From NCBI RefSeq assembly GCF_017368795.1, contig NZ_JAFNLL010000026.1, positions 1-64,000 on the forward strand: a stretch of DNA of 64,000 bases, given 5' to 3'. A program made the translations under genes and the position numbers. The notes below the pieces were generated by a model. It was not told the DNA's origin. It saw only the letters and a list, made by a program, of their open reading frames with translations, and made no database searches. Positions within the stretch are counted from its first letter, which is position 1; each line of letters opens with the position of its first letter. This document shows positions 34,508 to 44,237 of this stretch, piece by piece. The stretch is from Arthrobacter cavernae. GTDB taxonomy: Bacteria; Actinomycetota; Actinomycetes; Actinomycetales; Micrococcaceae.

Positions 34508-35518
34508 TCACACCACGGAGGAGGCGTCCGTTGAGCCTTCTCGGATCGAGCCGATCGGGATTTCCAGCACATTCTCGCCCTCGATCCAGACGCTCCGCGT
34601 GCCGAGCTGCTGGCTCAGCCGCTGCATCCGCTCGGCAATATTCCGCGCGCTCCGACGCGCCAGGCGAGTCTGGAATTCGGTGATTGTCGTCGGATGCAGG
34701 CGCAGCTTGCGGGGTGCGCCTCCGAGGGTTTCCAACAGGAAGATGAATGATTGATCGTTGCGTTCAGTTGGGTCCACGGCGTAGTCATCCACGAAGTCGC
34801 CAGCGCTGTAGATAATGGGCCGGTCCCCGTAGATTTCGACGCCGCGGAAAATGTGCGCCGAATGCCCGAACACGACATCGGCCCCTGCATCTATCAGCGC
34901 CCGCGCCAGACTCTGATGCGCGGTCGGGACAGCGGCCCCCCAGTTGGGGCCCCAGTGTGCCGAAACGATCAGCAGCTGAACCCGGACCTTCGTCCGCCGG
35001 ACCAGTTCCAGCAAATCCGTCACCCGCTGGTCACCGGGGTCCACGGGCACGTAGTGGATTCCCGGGGACCGGGCGGTCGCCTCCCAGCCCGGCTCGTTGT
35101 CGGTGAAGGCAATGAAGCCGACCGCGGTTGGGCCTACCCGCCGGACTGCCGGTCGCCGGGCAGCTTCGGCGTCCATCCCAGCCCCTGCCCGCAGGATCCC
35201 GTGCCGATCGAGTGCCGGCAACGTCTCCCGAAGCGCATCAACCCCGAAATCCAGCACATGGTTGTTGGCCAGGGACACCACGTCGATCGCCGCGGACCTC
35301 AGACTCTCCACGTTTTTGACGTCCGAGCGGAAGTGGAACACCTTGCCCACCTCAGGCGTTCCGCCGTTCGCCAGGACGCATTCGAGGTTGGCAAACCTGA
35401 TGTCCGCCTGCCGGAGGACTGGGAGGGTATCGCCCCAGGGATAGGCGGGATCGGCCACTCTCAGCTGCTCGTTCACCAGCCGTCCGAGCATGACGTCCCC
35501 CAGGAGTGCGATCCGCAT
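34508..35518 (-). CDS. CapA family protein (poly-gamma-glutamate synthesis type metallophosphoesterase)
   Basis: 336 residues. CapA/PGA_cap motifs in order: IALLGDVMLGRLV, DIRFANLECVL, AIDVVSLANNHVLDFG, LIVSAHWGPNWGAAVPTAHQ and ADVVFGHSAHIFRGVEIY, followed by IIYSAGDFVDDYA. These give the Asp, Asn and His metal ligands of calcineurin-like phosphoesterases. No signal peptide is visible, and no pgsB/capB partners are nearby, so capsule synthesis is unlikely. Function open. Confidence 0.88.
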   Translation of the reverse strand: MRIALLGDVMLGRLVNEQLRVADPAYPWGDTLPVLRQADIRFANLECVLANGGTPEVGKVFHFRSDVKNVESLRSAAIDVVSLANNHVLDFGVDALRETLPALDRHGILRAGAGMDAEAARRPAVRRVGPTAVGFIAFTDNEPGWEATARSPGIHYVPVDPGDQRVTDLLELVRRTKVRVQLLIVSAHWGPNWGAAVPTAHQSLARALIDAGADVVFGHSAHIFRGVEIYGDRPIIYSAGDFVDDYAVDPTERNDQSFIFLLETLGGAPRKLRLHPTTITEFQTRLARRSARNIAERMQRLSQQLGTRSVWIEGENVLEIPIGSIREGSTDASSVV

Positions 35519-35673
35519 GCTCCACCTCCACGTTGGCAGGGCCTTTTCTATCAGAATGGACCGCTTCCTGGTCTGGTGCCAGTTCGGTGCGTCAAATCAT
35601 GATGCCGGCTCTTTGCCCGGTCAGCTATGGCGGGGTTTGAAGCGCTTTTGGCAGTGCTACTCGGTCCACGTGG

Positions 35674-36585
35674 TCACGCCCGCACGTCCCCTTCGTGTGG
35701 GTTGCGCACTGCGGGGCTGGCGGCAGCTGGGTCGACCGGGAGCTTTCCGGTGTTGCTCCAGCTGGCGAGGAAGTCGAGTTGTTCCTGGGCATGGCTGTCT
35801 GGTTCGGCGGTATAGGCGATGAGGGTCATGCCTTCTCCGGGAAGTTCGAGTGCGTCGCCAGTGAGTTCAATCTCACCGACGAGGGGGTTGCGCATGGTTT
35901 TTCGCGCTGTCCGGTGGAAGCGGACGTTGTGACGGGCCCAGCGGGTGGAGAACTCGGTGCTTCCTGCGGCGAGGTCACCGATGAGGTTGTTGAGGTATCG
36001 GTCTCGGGGGTTGCGGCCGGACTCGGTGCGCAGTGCGGCGGCGAAATCATCGGCGAGGGTGCTCCAGTCGACAAAGAAGTCCTGTGAGCGGGGATCGAGG
36101 AACATGAACCGCGCGAGGTTGAGGGGCAGGGTTTCCGGGCTGAGGATGCCGGTGTAGAGGGCGAAGCAGAGGTTGTTCGCTGCCAGGATCTCCATTCGGG
36201 AGTTCCGGACGTACGCGGGCGTGCCGGTCATCCCGGCGAGGATCCGTTCGACGCTTGACCGTAATTCGCCGTGTGCTCTACGGTTGCCGGCTGGGCGGGA
36301 CGGTGCGGCAGCTTTGGCCAGATCAAACAGGTGGGCTCGTTCGGCCTCATCCAGCTGCAGGGCGCGGGCGAGCGAGTCAAGGACCGAGTCGGACACGCCG
36401 CGCAGGTTTCCGCGTTCGAGGCGGGCGTAGTATTCGGTGCTGACGCCGGTCAGCAGGGCGACTTCCTCGCGTTTGAGTCCGGCGACCCTCCGGGTTCCGC
36501 TGTAGGCGGTCAGGCCGGCTTGGGCGGGGGTGATCCGCGATCTGCGGGTCATGAGGAACTCGCGGACGTCCTTGTTGTTGTCCAT
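35674..36585 (-). CDS. XRE family regulator with MmyB-like ligand-binding domain
   Basis: 303 residues. An N-terminal XRE HTH (MTRRSRITPAQAGL; RRVAGLKREEVALLTGVSTEYYARLERGNLRGVSDSVLDSLARAL, ~12-80) is followed by the MLTR/MmyB-type ligand domain (RMEILAANNLCFALYTGIL; NLARFMFLDPRSQDFFVDW; STEFSTRWARHNVRFHRTARKTMRNPLVGEIEL). It is divergent from a DHA2 efflux/redox operon, as is common for this family, and likely controls it. Confidence 0.92.
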   Translation of the reverse strand: MDNNKDVREFLMTRRSRITPAQAGLTAYSGTRRVAGLKREEVALLTGVSTEYYARLERGNLRGVSDSVLDSLARALQLDEAERAHLFDLAKAAAPSRPAGNRRAHGELRSSVERILAGMTGTPAYVRNSRMEILAANNLCFALYTGILSPETLPLNLARFMFLDPRSQDFFVDWSTLADDFAAALRTESGRNPRDRYLNNLIGDLAAGSTEFSTRWARHNVRFHRTARKTMRNPLVGEIELTGDALELPGEGMTLIAYTAEPDSHAQEQLDFLASWSNTGKLPVDPAAASPAVRNPHEGDVRA

Positions 36586-36713
36586 TCCTCTACGCTACGA
36601 CGGCTTGGAACGGGCTAACAGGAACTGGCAGTACACCGTACAACAGGCACTCTTACGCGTCTAAACGAGCTGGTCTTCTTGAATCAGTTGCTTTTCCAGC
36701 CTGAAAGGACTTC

Positions 36714-38087
36714 ATGCCTTTGTCTGCTGTCACCTCGTCGATCACGGCGACCCGTCCGCGCGCATCGTTGGCTGTTGCCATGCTGGGCTTCTTTGTCGTG
36801 GCCCTGGACGCCCTGATCCTCAACGTAGCCCTCCCTGCGATCCGGAATGATTTCGGCGGAGGACTGGCCGGGCTGCAATGGGTGGTAACCGGCTATACCC
36901 TGATGTTCTCGGCGCTGCAGCTGTTCTCGGGAACGCTCTCTGACAGGGTGGGAGCCCGCCGCGCCTACGGGATCGGCATGGTCCTGTTCACCGTGGCGTC
37001 CGCTGCATGCGCCTTCAGTCCGAACCTCGCGGCTTTGGTTGCGGGACGGATCCTGCAGGGCATAGGAGCCGCGCTGATCACCCCGGCATCCCTGGCCCTT
37101 ATCCAAGAGGCTTACCGCGACGCTGTGCAGCGGGGCCGGGCCATTGTGTACTGGGGTTTGGGCGGCTCCGTCGCAGCCGGAGCCGGACCGGTGCTCGGCG
37201 GTGTCCTCACAGAAATAGACTGGCGGCTCATCTTCTTCGTCAACCTGCCGGTCGGGGCCGCAGCGCTCATGGTCCTTGCCCGCGTGGCCCGATCGCCGCG
37301 CCGGCCGATGCCTTTCGACTGGGCCGGGCAGGTCACCGCGGTACTGGCATTGGCAAGCTTGACCTACGGCATCATCGAGGGCGCCTCCGCCGGCTACGGA
37401 GGCCCCGAAATCCTTGCCACTTTTGCCCTGGCTGCCGCATCGCTGACGGCATTCATGGTGGCGCAGGCCAAGGGACGGGCCCCGATGATCCCACTGGACA
37501 TTTTCAGTTCGCGCAGCGTCTCCACCACACTTGGCGTTGCCGTGGCCACGATGGCGGCCTTCTACGGCGTCGTATTCCTGCAAAGCCTGTACTTCCAGCA
37601 GCAGCGCGGGGCCACGGCGCTGGAGACCGGGCTGCTGTTCTTGCCGATGACCGCCCTGGTTGCCCTCCTGAATCCCTTGGTGGCCCGGCTCATGGCCCGT
37701 TTCGGGCAGGTGGCCATGATCGTGGCTGGACAGCTGGTCATGGCCCTGGGCCTTGCCGGGCTCTGCCTGCTGCCGGATGACTCGCCGGTGCTGCTCGTCG
37801 CATTCGTGATGGTGCCGGTGGGTGTTGGCGGGTCCTTCACTGTGCCTCCGATCATCGCGCTGGTAATGGACCATGTGCCCACGGAACACGCCGGGACGGC
37901 CAGCGGCGTCGTCAATACGGCCCGGCAAGTGGGAGGTTCTCTCGGCGTCGCGATTTTCGGCGCCGTCCTCACAGCGCAGGGCTTCATGGAAGGGCTACGG
38001 GCAAGCCTGGGGTGGACCGCGCTGATCCTCGTCATTCTCGTATTTGCCTCCCTGAGGCTGCGCCACGATCAAAGGAAAGCATCATGA
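36714..38087 (+). CDS. DHA2-type MFS efflux transporter
   Basis: 457 residues, about 14 helices (EmrB/QacA group). Motifs: FFVVALDALILNVALPAIRNDFGGG (motif D1), LQWVVTGYTLMFSALQLFSGTLSDRVGARRAY (motif A) and GRILQGIGAALITPASLALIQE (motif C region). It is the first gene of an operon: the cupin gene starts within its stop (ATGA). Divergent from the XRE regulator. Likely drug or metabolite efflux. Confidence 0.92.
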   Translation: MPLSAVTSSITATRPRASLAVAMLGFFVVALDALILNVALPAIRNDFGGGLAGLQWVVTGYTLMFSALQLFSGTLSDRVGARRAYGIGMVLFTVASAACAFSPNLAALVAGRILQGIGAALITPASLALIQEAYRDAVQRGRAIVYWGLGGSVAAGAGPVLGGVLTEIDWRLIFFVNLPVGAAALMVLARVARSPRRPMPFDWAGQVTAVLALASLTYGIIEGASAGYGGPEILATFALAAASLTAFMVAQAKGRAPMIPLDIFSSRSVSTTLGVAVATMAAFYGVVFLQSLYFQQQRGATALETGLLFLPMTALVALLNPLVARLMARFGQVAMIVAGQLVMALGLAGLCLLPDDSPVLLVAFVMVPVGVGGSFTVPPIIALVMDHVPTEHAGTASGVVNTARQVGGSLGVAIFGAVLTAQGFMEGLRASLGWTALILVILVFASLRLRHDQRKAS

Positions 38088-38494
38088 AACTCGTTGACCT
38101 TGCACCTGCTGCAAAGGCCCCGGCCGAGAGGTTCACAGGAGACGTTTACCTGACGCCGCTCCATGCCGGCGGGGCGCCGTCGAGGCTGGTTGCTGCGTTG
38201 GTGCACTTCACCCCCGGGGCCCGCACTAACTGGCATTCCCACGTCCTCGGGCAGACCCTGTGGTGCACCGAGGGAACCGGGCTTGTTGGCACGCGCGATG
38301 GCACGGTCATCCTCATGCGCCCGGGAGTCACGGTCCACACCCCGCCCGGTGAAGAACACTGGCACGGTGCCGTGCCCGAGAGCCTGATGTGCCATCTGGC
38401 CATGGGCGAGCACGACAACGGGCAGAGCGCCACATGGCTCGAACCCGTCACTGACCTCGACTACGCAACAGCCCACACCCAAGCAATCCGATAA
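38084..38494 (+). CDS. Cupin-domain protein (hydroxynitrile-lyase-like cupin)
   Basis: 136 residues. A single cupin: VHFTPGARTNWHSHVLGQTLWCTEGTGLVGTRDGTVILMRPGVTVHTPPGEEHWHGAVPESLMCHLAMGE. The His-x-His, Gln and second-motif His metal ligands are intact. The family includes bacterial manganese-dependent hydroxynitrile lyases, but most members are uncharacterised. AAAGGAAAG precedes the ATG, which overlaps the MFS stop. Confidence 0.9.
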   Translation: MKLVDLAPAAKAPAERFTGDVYLTPLHAGGAPSRLVAALVHFTPGARTNWHSHVLGQTLWCTEGTGLVGTRDGTVILMRPGVTVHTPPGEEHWHGAVPESLMCHLAMGEHDNGQSATWLEPVTDLDYATAHTQAIR

Positions 38495-39385
<891 letters not shown>

Positions 39386-39396
39386 TCCTGACGGAC

Positions 39397-40092
39397 ATGA
39401 ACACCCCGGACGCCGTTGGCCGGCGCTCCGTGCTGCACCTCGGAGCGGGAGCACTGGCCAGCGCGCTCATGGGCGCCACACTATCGGGCTGCACCTCAGG
39501 ACCAAACCCCATGCCTTCACAAGATGCCGACACGGCACCAAACACGCCCAAGCCCACGAAAAATGAAGGCCGGCTCCTGCTGGCCTATTTCTCGCGCGCC
39601 GGGGAGAACTACTACTACGGTGGCCGGACCCACCTCACGGTCGGCAACACTGAAGTGCTCGCCGGGATGATCAGGGACCGCACAGGCTGTGACGTGCACC
39701 GAATCGAAGCCGCCGAGCCATACCCCGGAAGCTACGATGCCACCGTCGCGCGGAACGTCCGCGAGCAGAACAACGATTCGCGCCCGGCCATCGCCAACCC
39801 GCTGCCCTCCATCGAGCAGTACGGCACCGTTCTCCTTGCCAGCGGAATCTGGAATGTCCGGGCACCGATGATCATGTCCACGTTCGTCGGAAGCTACGAC
39901 TTCACCGGCAAAACCATTCATCCCATCACCACGCACGCCATGAGCGGGCTCGGAACAACAAAGCAGGACTACGCCAGCTCCTGTCCGGGCGCGAACATCG
40001 CCGAAGGACTCGCCGTACGGGGCGAAGAAGTCCAAAGCGCAGGCGCACAGGTCGACTCCTGGCTTCGCCGCACCGGCCTCCTTTCAGCCTGA
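39397..40092 (+). CDS. Flavodoxin-like lipoprotein with Tat-type signal
   Basis: 231 residues. The N-terminus RRSVLHLGAGALASALMGATLSGC combines a twin-arginine-like motif with a lipobox Cys, so the protein is probably exported and lipid-anchored. The mature part is a flavodoxin: LLLAYFSRAGENYYYGGRTHLTVGNTEVLAGMI, then ASGIWNVRAPMIMSTFVGSYDF and PITTHAMSGLGTT. An exported flavodoxin-type protein in this operon suggests redox chemistry at the membrane surface. The FMN site cannot be judged further by eye. Confidence 0.85.
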   Translation: MNTPDAVGRRSVLHLGAGALASALMGATLSGCTSGPNPMPSQDADTAPNTPKPTKNEGRLLLAYFSRAGENYYYGGRTHLTVGNTEVLAGMIRDRTGCDVHRIEAAEPYPGSYDATVARNVREQNNDSRPAIANPLPSIEQYGTVLLASGIWNVRAPMIMSTFVGSYDFTGKTIHPITTHAMSGLGTTKQDYASSCPGANIAEGLAVRGEEVQSAGAQVDSWLRRTGLLSA

Positions 40093-40137
40093 CCACAACA
40101 GCACCCCTGCCCCTCACCAATCCAAAAGGACCGCTCC

Positions 40138-40458
40138 ATGACCGAAATACCCCAGACCCGCGCCCAACAACTCATCGGCGATTTCGCGCCCAAACTCGTA
40201 GAACTCACCGACGGCGTGCTCTTCGGCGACATATGGGAGCGCAGCGAACTCTCCCCACGGGACCGCAGCCTCATCACCGTCGCCAGCCTGATCACCAGCG
40301 GCAGCACCGAGCAGTTGCGCGGACACCTTGCCCGGGCAAAGACCAACGGCCTGACCGAAACCGAACTCAAGGAAGCCATCATCCACCTGGCCTTCTACGC
40401 GGGATGGCCCAAAGCCATGTCCGCGATCGCAGCAGCCAAGGAAATCTTCCCGCATTAA
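40138..40458 (+). CDS. Carboxymuconolactone decarboxylase family protein
   Basis: 106 residues, one CMD domain: LIGDFAPKLVELTDGVLFGDIWERSELSPRDRSLITVASLITSGSTEQLRGHLARAKTNGLTETELKEAIIHLAFYAGWPKAMSAI. The AhpD-type Cys pair is absent, so it belongs with the non-peroxidase CMD group. It is the last gene of the operon starting with the DHA2 transporter. Such cupin/AKR/CMD sets are common in Micrococcaceae. Confidence 0.92.
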   Translation: MTEIPQTRAQQLIGDFAPKLVELTDGVLFGDIWERSELSPRDRSLITVASLITSGSTEQLRGHLARAKTNGLTETELKEAIIHLAFYAGWPKAMSAIAAAKEIFPH

Positions 40459-40459
40459 A

Positions 40460-40591
40460 TTATGAAAGTCCCCCTACGGCCAGGAATTCCCGGTCTGCAG
40501 GCGGTTTGCCGTGTTCGTTGATGATGGCCACGCGGTGTGTGTTGGCGTGGGTGTCGATACCGGCGATGATTTTGGTTGTTTCGTTTGCCAA
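40460..40591 (-). mobile_element. IS110 family transposase remnant (N-terminal 43 codons)
   Basis: From TTG at 40591 the minus strand reads LANETTKIIAGIDTHANTHR, then VAIINEHGKPPADREFLAV, the start of an IS110-type DEDD transposase with its first catalytic Asp (GIDTH). The frame ends in TAA at 40460-40462. The rest of the transposase and the far end are missing. The fragment directly follows the CMD gene stop. Confidence 0.75.
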
Positions 40592-40972
40592 GATGGAAAT
40601 GGCCCCCAGTCGGAATCAATGGCTGATACGGGGCACAGGTCAGGTGGGCAGACAAACGGTAATGGGACTGGTCGAATCAGGGTCCTATGAAGTCATGTCC
40701 GCCTGGCTCAACACCCCCTTTGACGGACCTTGAGCCGGCGGACAAATCGTCGAAAAGGCAGTGCCGCCAGGCACGTCAGTTTTTTGCTGGGTCACGCCGG
40801 CTCAAGACCATTTCCAGCATCACCGTTCTTTGTTGCCGCAAAAAGCCTCGCGTGGTTCCGATTCCTGAGGGATAGAGAGATAGTTGGAGCAGGCGGCCGT
40901 CGTCGTTCATTCCGTGCTGATCGCTGGTTTGGACGGGGCTGCGGCCGCTGTCCTGATGGGAACGTCTCGGCG
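40592..40972. other. 381-bp stretch without a clear gene
   Basis: It lies between the IS110 remnant and the fusion gene. The upstream extension of the fusion gene's frame is Arg/Ser-rich and looks non-coding. Part of it is probably the old IS110 end and flank. The promoter of the fusion gene should be in its right part. I see no repeat or RNA gene. Confidence 0.4.
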
Positions 40973-42859
40973 ATGGGCATTTTTGAGGACAGGCGTGATG
41001 CGGGGCGGCAGCTGGGGCTGCGCCTGGCGCATCTGCGTGCCCAGGATGCAGTTGTCCTGGGACTGCCTCGGGGCGGCGTTCCGGTAGCGTTCGAGGTTGC
41101 GGCGGCCCTTGACGCGCCGCTGGATGTGATCGTCGTGCGCAAGCTGGGCGTACCGGTTGAGCCCGAACTCGCGATGGGAGCCATTGGGGAAGATGGTACA
41201 TACGCGCTCGACAAGTATGTCCTCTCCCTCATGAAGGTCAAGCAGGAAGAACTGCTGGCTGTCGAAAGACAGGAACGGGCCCTGCTCGATGCCCGGGTGG
41301 CACGATTCCGGGCAGGCCGGACCCGCATGGATCTGCACGGCCGCATCGCCGTCGTCGTCGATGATGGGATCGCTACCGGGTCGACTGCCCGGGTGGCATG
41401 CAGCATCGCGCGAAAGCTTGGGGCTGCGAGGGTGATCCTGGCCGTTCCTGTTGCCCCTGCCGACACCCTCACCACCCTGTCGGAGCCGGACGAGGTGGTG
41501 TGCCTTGCCACGCCCCGGCAACTCACGGCTGTCGGCTACTACTACCGCAACTTCTCGCCGACGAGCGACGACGAAGTCGTATGGCTGCTGGACGCTGCTG
41601 CCGAGCGTCTGGTGCGTGCGCCTTCAGCAGCCGCCGGAAACCCTGGCCTCGATGAAGACGTGCAGATCCAAACGGACGGGGTGTGGCTCCAGGGACACAT
41701 GAACCTTCCCGTACCGGCTACTGGAGTGGTGGTGTTCGCCCACGGCAGCGGCAGCGGCCGCCACAGTCCGCGAAACCAATTTGTCGCCACCACGCTCCAG
41801 CGGGCAGGGCTGGGCACCTTACTGCTTGACCTGCTCAGCCCCGAGGAGGAGCTCAACCGCGCGAATGTGTTCGACATCGAACTGCTTGCCCGCCGGCTGG
41901 CCGCGGCAGCGGGCTGGCTTGGGAGCCGGCCGGACACGGCCTCATGCAGCGTGGGATACTTCGGAGCGAGTACCGGAGCCGGAGCCGCGTTGTGGGCAGC
42001 GGCCGAACACGAGGCGCAGATCGGCGCAGTCGTCTCAAGGGGAGGCCGTCCGGACCTGGCCGGCCCGAGGCTTGCCCTTGTCCGCGCCCCCACGCTCCTG
42101 ATTGTCGGCAGTGCGGATCACAGGGTCCTCGAACTCAACCGCCAGGCGCAGGCCCTCATGCACTGCCCCAGCCGACTGGAGCTTGTCCGGGGAGCCACGC
42201 ACCTGTTCGAAGAACCTGGGACACTGGAGAAGGCGGCGATTCTGGCCAGGGACTGGTTTGTGCAGTACCTGCTGCCAGGCCAAGGAGGACACATGTCAGG
42301 GCACAATATTGCAGGCAAGAAGGTTGCTTTCCTGCTGACCGACGGTGTGGAACAAGTGGAGCTGACAAGCCCATGGAACGCCGTCAAGGATGCCGGCGGA
42401 GAACCTACCCTTGTGGCCCCCAGAAGCGGAACGCTTCAGGGTTACAAGGGCACCGAGAAGGGCGAGACCTTTCACATCGACATGACGGCGGCGGAGGCCG
42501 ACGCCGCCGACTTTCACGCCCTGGTACTCCCCGGTGGCGTTGTCAATGCAGACCACCTTCGCGTGGACAAGGACGCCCAGGCCTTTGCTCGGAGCTTCTT
42601 TGAACAGCACAAGCCGGTGGCAGCCATCTGTCACGGCCCCTGGCTCCTCATCGATGCCGGAGTGGTCCGCGGCCGGAACCTCACGTCCTACCGCACACTC
42701 CAGACGGATCTGAAGAACGCGGGCGCCAACTGGAGCGATGAAGAAGTGGTGGTTGACCATGGCCTCGTGACCAGCCGCAATCCGCGCGACCTGCCTGCCT
42801 TCAACGCCAAACTGCTGGAAGAGATCGCAGCGGGCGAGCACCGCGGCAAGACTGCCTGA
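40973..42859 (+). CDS. Three-domain fusion: phosphoribosyltransferase, dienelactone hydrolase-like, DJ-1/PfpI
   Basis: 628 residues from the ATG at 40973 (MGIFEDRRDAGRQLGLRL). Domain 1 (~1-215) is a phosphoribosyltransferase with the PRPP loop VVVDDGIATGSTA. Domain 2 (~225-435) is an alpha/beta hydrolase: VVVFAHGSGSGRHSPRN, nucleophile GYFGASTGAGAAL, LLIVGSADHRVLELN and ATHLFEEPG. Domain 3 (~441-628) is DJ-1/PfpI: KKVAFLLTDGVEQVELTSPW, ALVLPGGVVNADHLR and nucleophile AAICHGPWLLIDAG. Domains 1+2 are a known pairing. Domain 3 begins at an in-frame ATG (42293) with AGGAGG (42283-42288) four bases before, so it was probably a separate gene whose upstream stop was lost. Both fusion and free domain 3 may be made. 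Confidence 0.88.
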   Translation: MGIFEDRRDAGRQLGLRLAHLRAQDAVVLGLPRGGVPVAFEVAAALDAPLDVIVVRKLGVPVEPELAMGAIGEDGTYALDKYVLSLMKVKQEELLAVERQERALLDARVARFRAGRTRMDLHGRIAVVVDDGIATGSTARVACSIARKLGAARVILAVPVAPADTLTTLSEPDEVVCLATPRQLTAVGYYYRNFSPTSDDEVVWLLDAAAERLVRAPSAAAGNPGLDEDVQIQTDGVWLQGHMNLPVPATGVVVFAHGSGSGRHSPRNQFVATTLQRAGLGTLLLDLLSPEEELNRANVFDIELLARRLAAAAGWLGSRPDTASCSVGYFGASTGAGAALWAAAEHEAQIGAVVSRGGRPDLAGPRLALVRAPTLLIVGSADHRVLELNRQAQALMHCPSRLELVRGATHLFEEPGTLEKAAILARDWFVQYLLPGQGGHMSGHNIAGKKVAFLLTDGVEQVELTSPWNAVKDAGGEPTLVAPRSGTLQGYKGTEKGETFHIDMTAAEADAADFHALVLPGGVVNADHLRVDKDAQAFARSFFEQHKPVAAICHGPWLLIDAGVVRGRNLTSYRTLQTDLKNAGANWSDEEVVVDHGLVTSRNPRDLPAFNAKLLEEIAAGEHRGKTA

Positions 42860-42876
42860 GCAAACCGGAAAGCGCC

Positions 42877-42900
42877 CGACGGCGGGACCTCCCGCCGTCG
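42877..42900. terminator. GACGACGGCGGGA-family palindrome (copy 2)
   Basis: CGACGGCGGGA (42877-42887), two bases, TCCCGCCGTCG (42890-42900). It lies between the convergent fusion gene and NYN gene, so it probably acts as a bidirectional terminator. Confidence 0.65.
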
Positions 42901-42907
42901 TCGGCCG

Positions 42908-44137
42908 TCAGGCATCGACGAAGCCGCCGCTGGCCCAGCGCCGCAGGGCCAGCCGCTCGGCGTCGTCGAACTCCATCAAGGCCACCCGGCACAGCTCCTC
43001 CACGTCGTGGGTCCAGGCGGCCGCCAGCTCTTCCGCCGTTGACGTGTCGGTGAGCTGGAAATCGACGTATCCCAGGCCCTGAATGACAAAGTTCACGGCG
43101 TTGCGGGACACCGGCTGACCGGCGGTGACACAGTCATCCCTGACAAGCTTTGCCAGCTCATTGCGGTTGACCGGCTGCTCGCGAAGCCTCGCCGCCATGG
43201 CCGTGAACAGTTGCCGGAACTGGGCGGCGGAAAGCGCAGGAACATCCGTGACCCTGGCGACCCGTTCCTCGATGCCGGATTCGGTGCCGGTTTCGGCGGG
43301 CAGGTCGTCGCTGGAAAACCTCTGCGCATCCCAGACCCAGCCGCCACGCGTTGCCGAGTATTCAACGCCGTGGCCGATCTGGGCCACCCAGGTCCCGAAC
43401 TTGCCGCAGCCGCCCCAGTCCGTCTTCAGGGACGGATCTGCCGTGAGTGCCCGGTGGGCCACCATTGCCCCGACAACCGGGCCGGGGGCAGCACGGACAA
43501 AGTCGCAAACCTCCTTGACCGCGGCGGACACAGCCTTCGCCTTCACAGCGCCCCCTGCCTGCGACGGCTGAACGGACGCCACCGCGTGGATCGGCTCCAC
43601 CGTGGTGCCGTTGAGGATTGCCACAAAGTCGTGGGACTCCACCACGTTGTCCGCCATCTCGCGGTACGCGAAGGCTACGGCGCCGGCGGCGATGACCGTG
43701 GTCATCTTGTCAGCGGCCCGGAAACGCTGGATGAGTGAGGTGAAGTCCGCGTCGGCCGACGCGATGAAGAACTCGTCGATGCCGGCGCTGCCGGACAGTG
43801 TGTCCATCGCATCCAGCACCAGGTTGATGTCGGTGCTGCTCTTTCCGCGTTGCGTCAGCGACGGGCAGTCGATCACACGAAAACCGGCCCGCGTCCAGTA
43901 CGTCCGGTACTTCGAGAACACCACCGGGTTCAGGTAGCAGTTGCGGATAAGGAACCGGCGGGAGCTCTCACCGGGCCCGCCGGCGGACAGTGCATCAGCC
44001 CAGTGCTTGGGGTCTTCCGCGAACCGCTTGGCCGCCAGTGGATCCAGGGCCTGAAGGCCCAGGTAGACGTTGTCGAAATCGACAAACATGGCGGCCCGGA
44101 GCCCTGGCCGTCGGGAGGGAAAATGCGCCTCTTTCAT
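42908..44137 (-). CDS. NYN-domain ribonuclease-like protein with OST-HTH/LOTUS domain
   Basis: 409 residues from the ATG at 44137. The N-terminal NYN (PIN-like nuclease) domain shows LRAAMFVDFDNVYLGLQAL, a Lys/Asp segment GKSSTDINLVLDAMDTL and FFIASADADFTSLIQRFR, the three acidic positions of the active site. The middle (~225-300) reads VKEVCDFVRAAPGPVVGAMVAHRALTADPSLKTDWGGCGKFGTWVAQIG, an OST-HTH/LOTUS-like winged helix. A further helical region follows. This build suggests RNA binding and cleavage. Bacterial substrates are unknown. Confidence 0.85.
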   Translation of the reverse strand: MKEAHFPSRRPGLRAAMFVDFDNVYLGLQALDPLAAKRFAEDPKHWADALSAGGPGESSRRFLIRNCYLNPVVFSKYRTYWTRAGFRVIDCPSLTQRGKSSTDINLVLDAMDTLSGSAGIDEFFIASADADFTSLIQRFRAADKMTTVIAAGAVAFAYREMADNVVESHDFVAILNGTTVEPIHAVASVQPSQAGGAVKAKAVSAAVKEVCDFVRAAPGPVVGAMVAHRALTADPSLKTDWGGCGKFGTWVAQIGHGVEYSATRGGWVWDAQRFSSDDLPAETGTESGIEERVARVTDVPALSAAQFRQLFTAMAARLREQPVNRNELAKLVRDDCVTAGQPVSRNAVNFVIQGLGYVDFQLTDTSTAEELAAAWTHDVEELCRVALMEFDDAERLALRRWASGGFVDA

Positions 44138-44237
44138 TGGCCCAGTGTGCCAGCAACTTGGCCGCCGTGGTGAGGTTTTCCTGCGACACGCCAAGCCGCG
44201 GGGGTGATAATGGAGGCCCCGAGCGGAAGGCGCCTCC

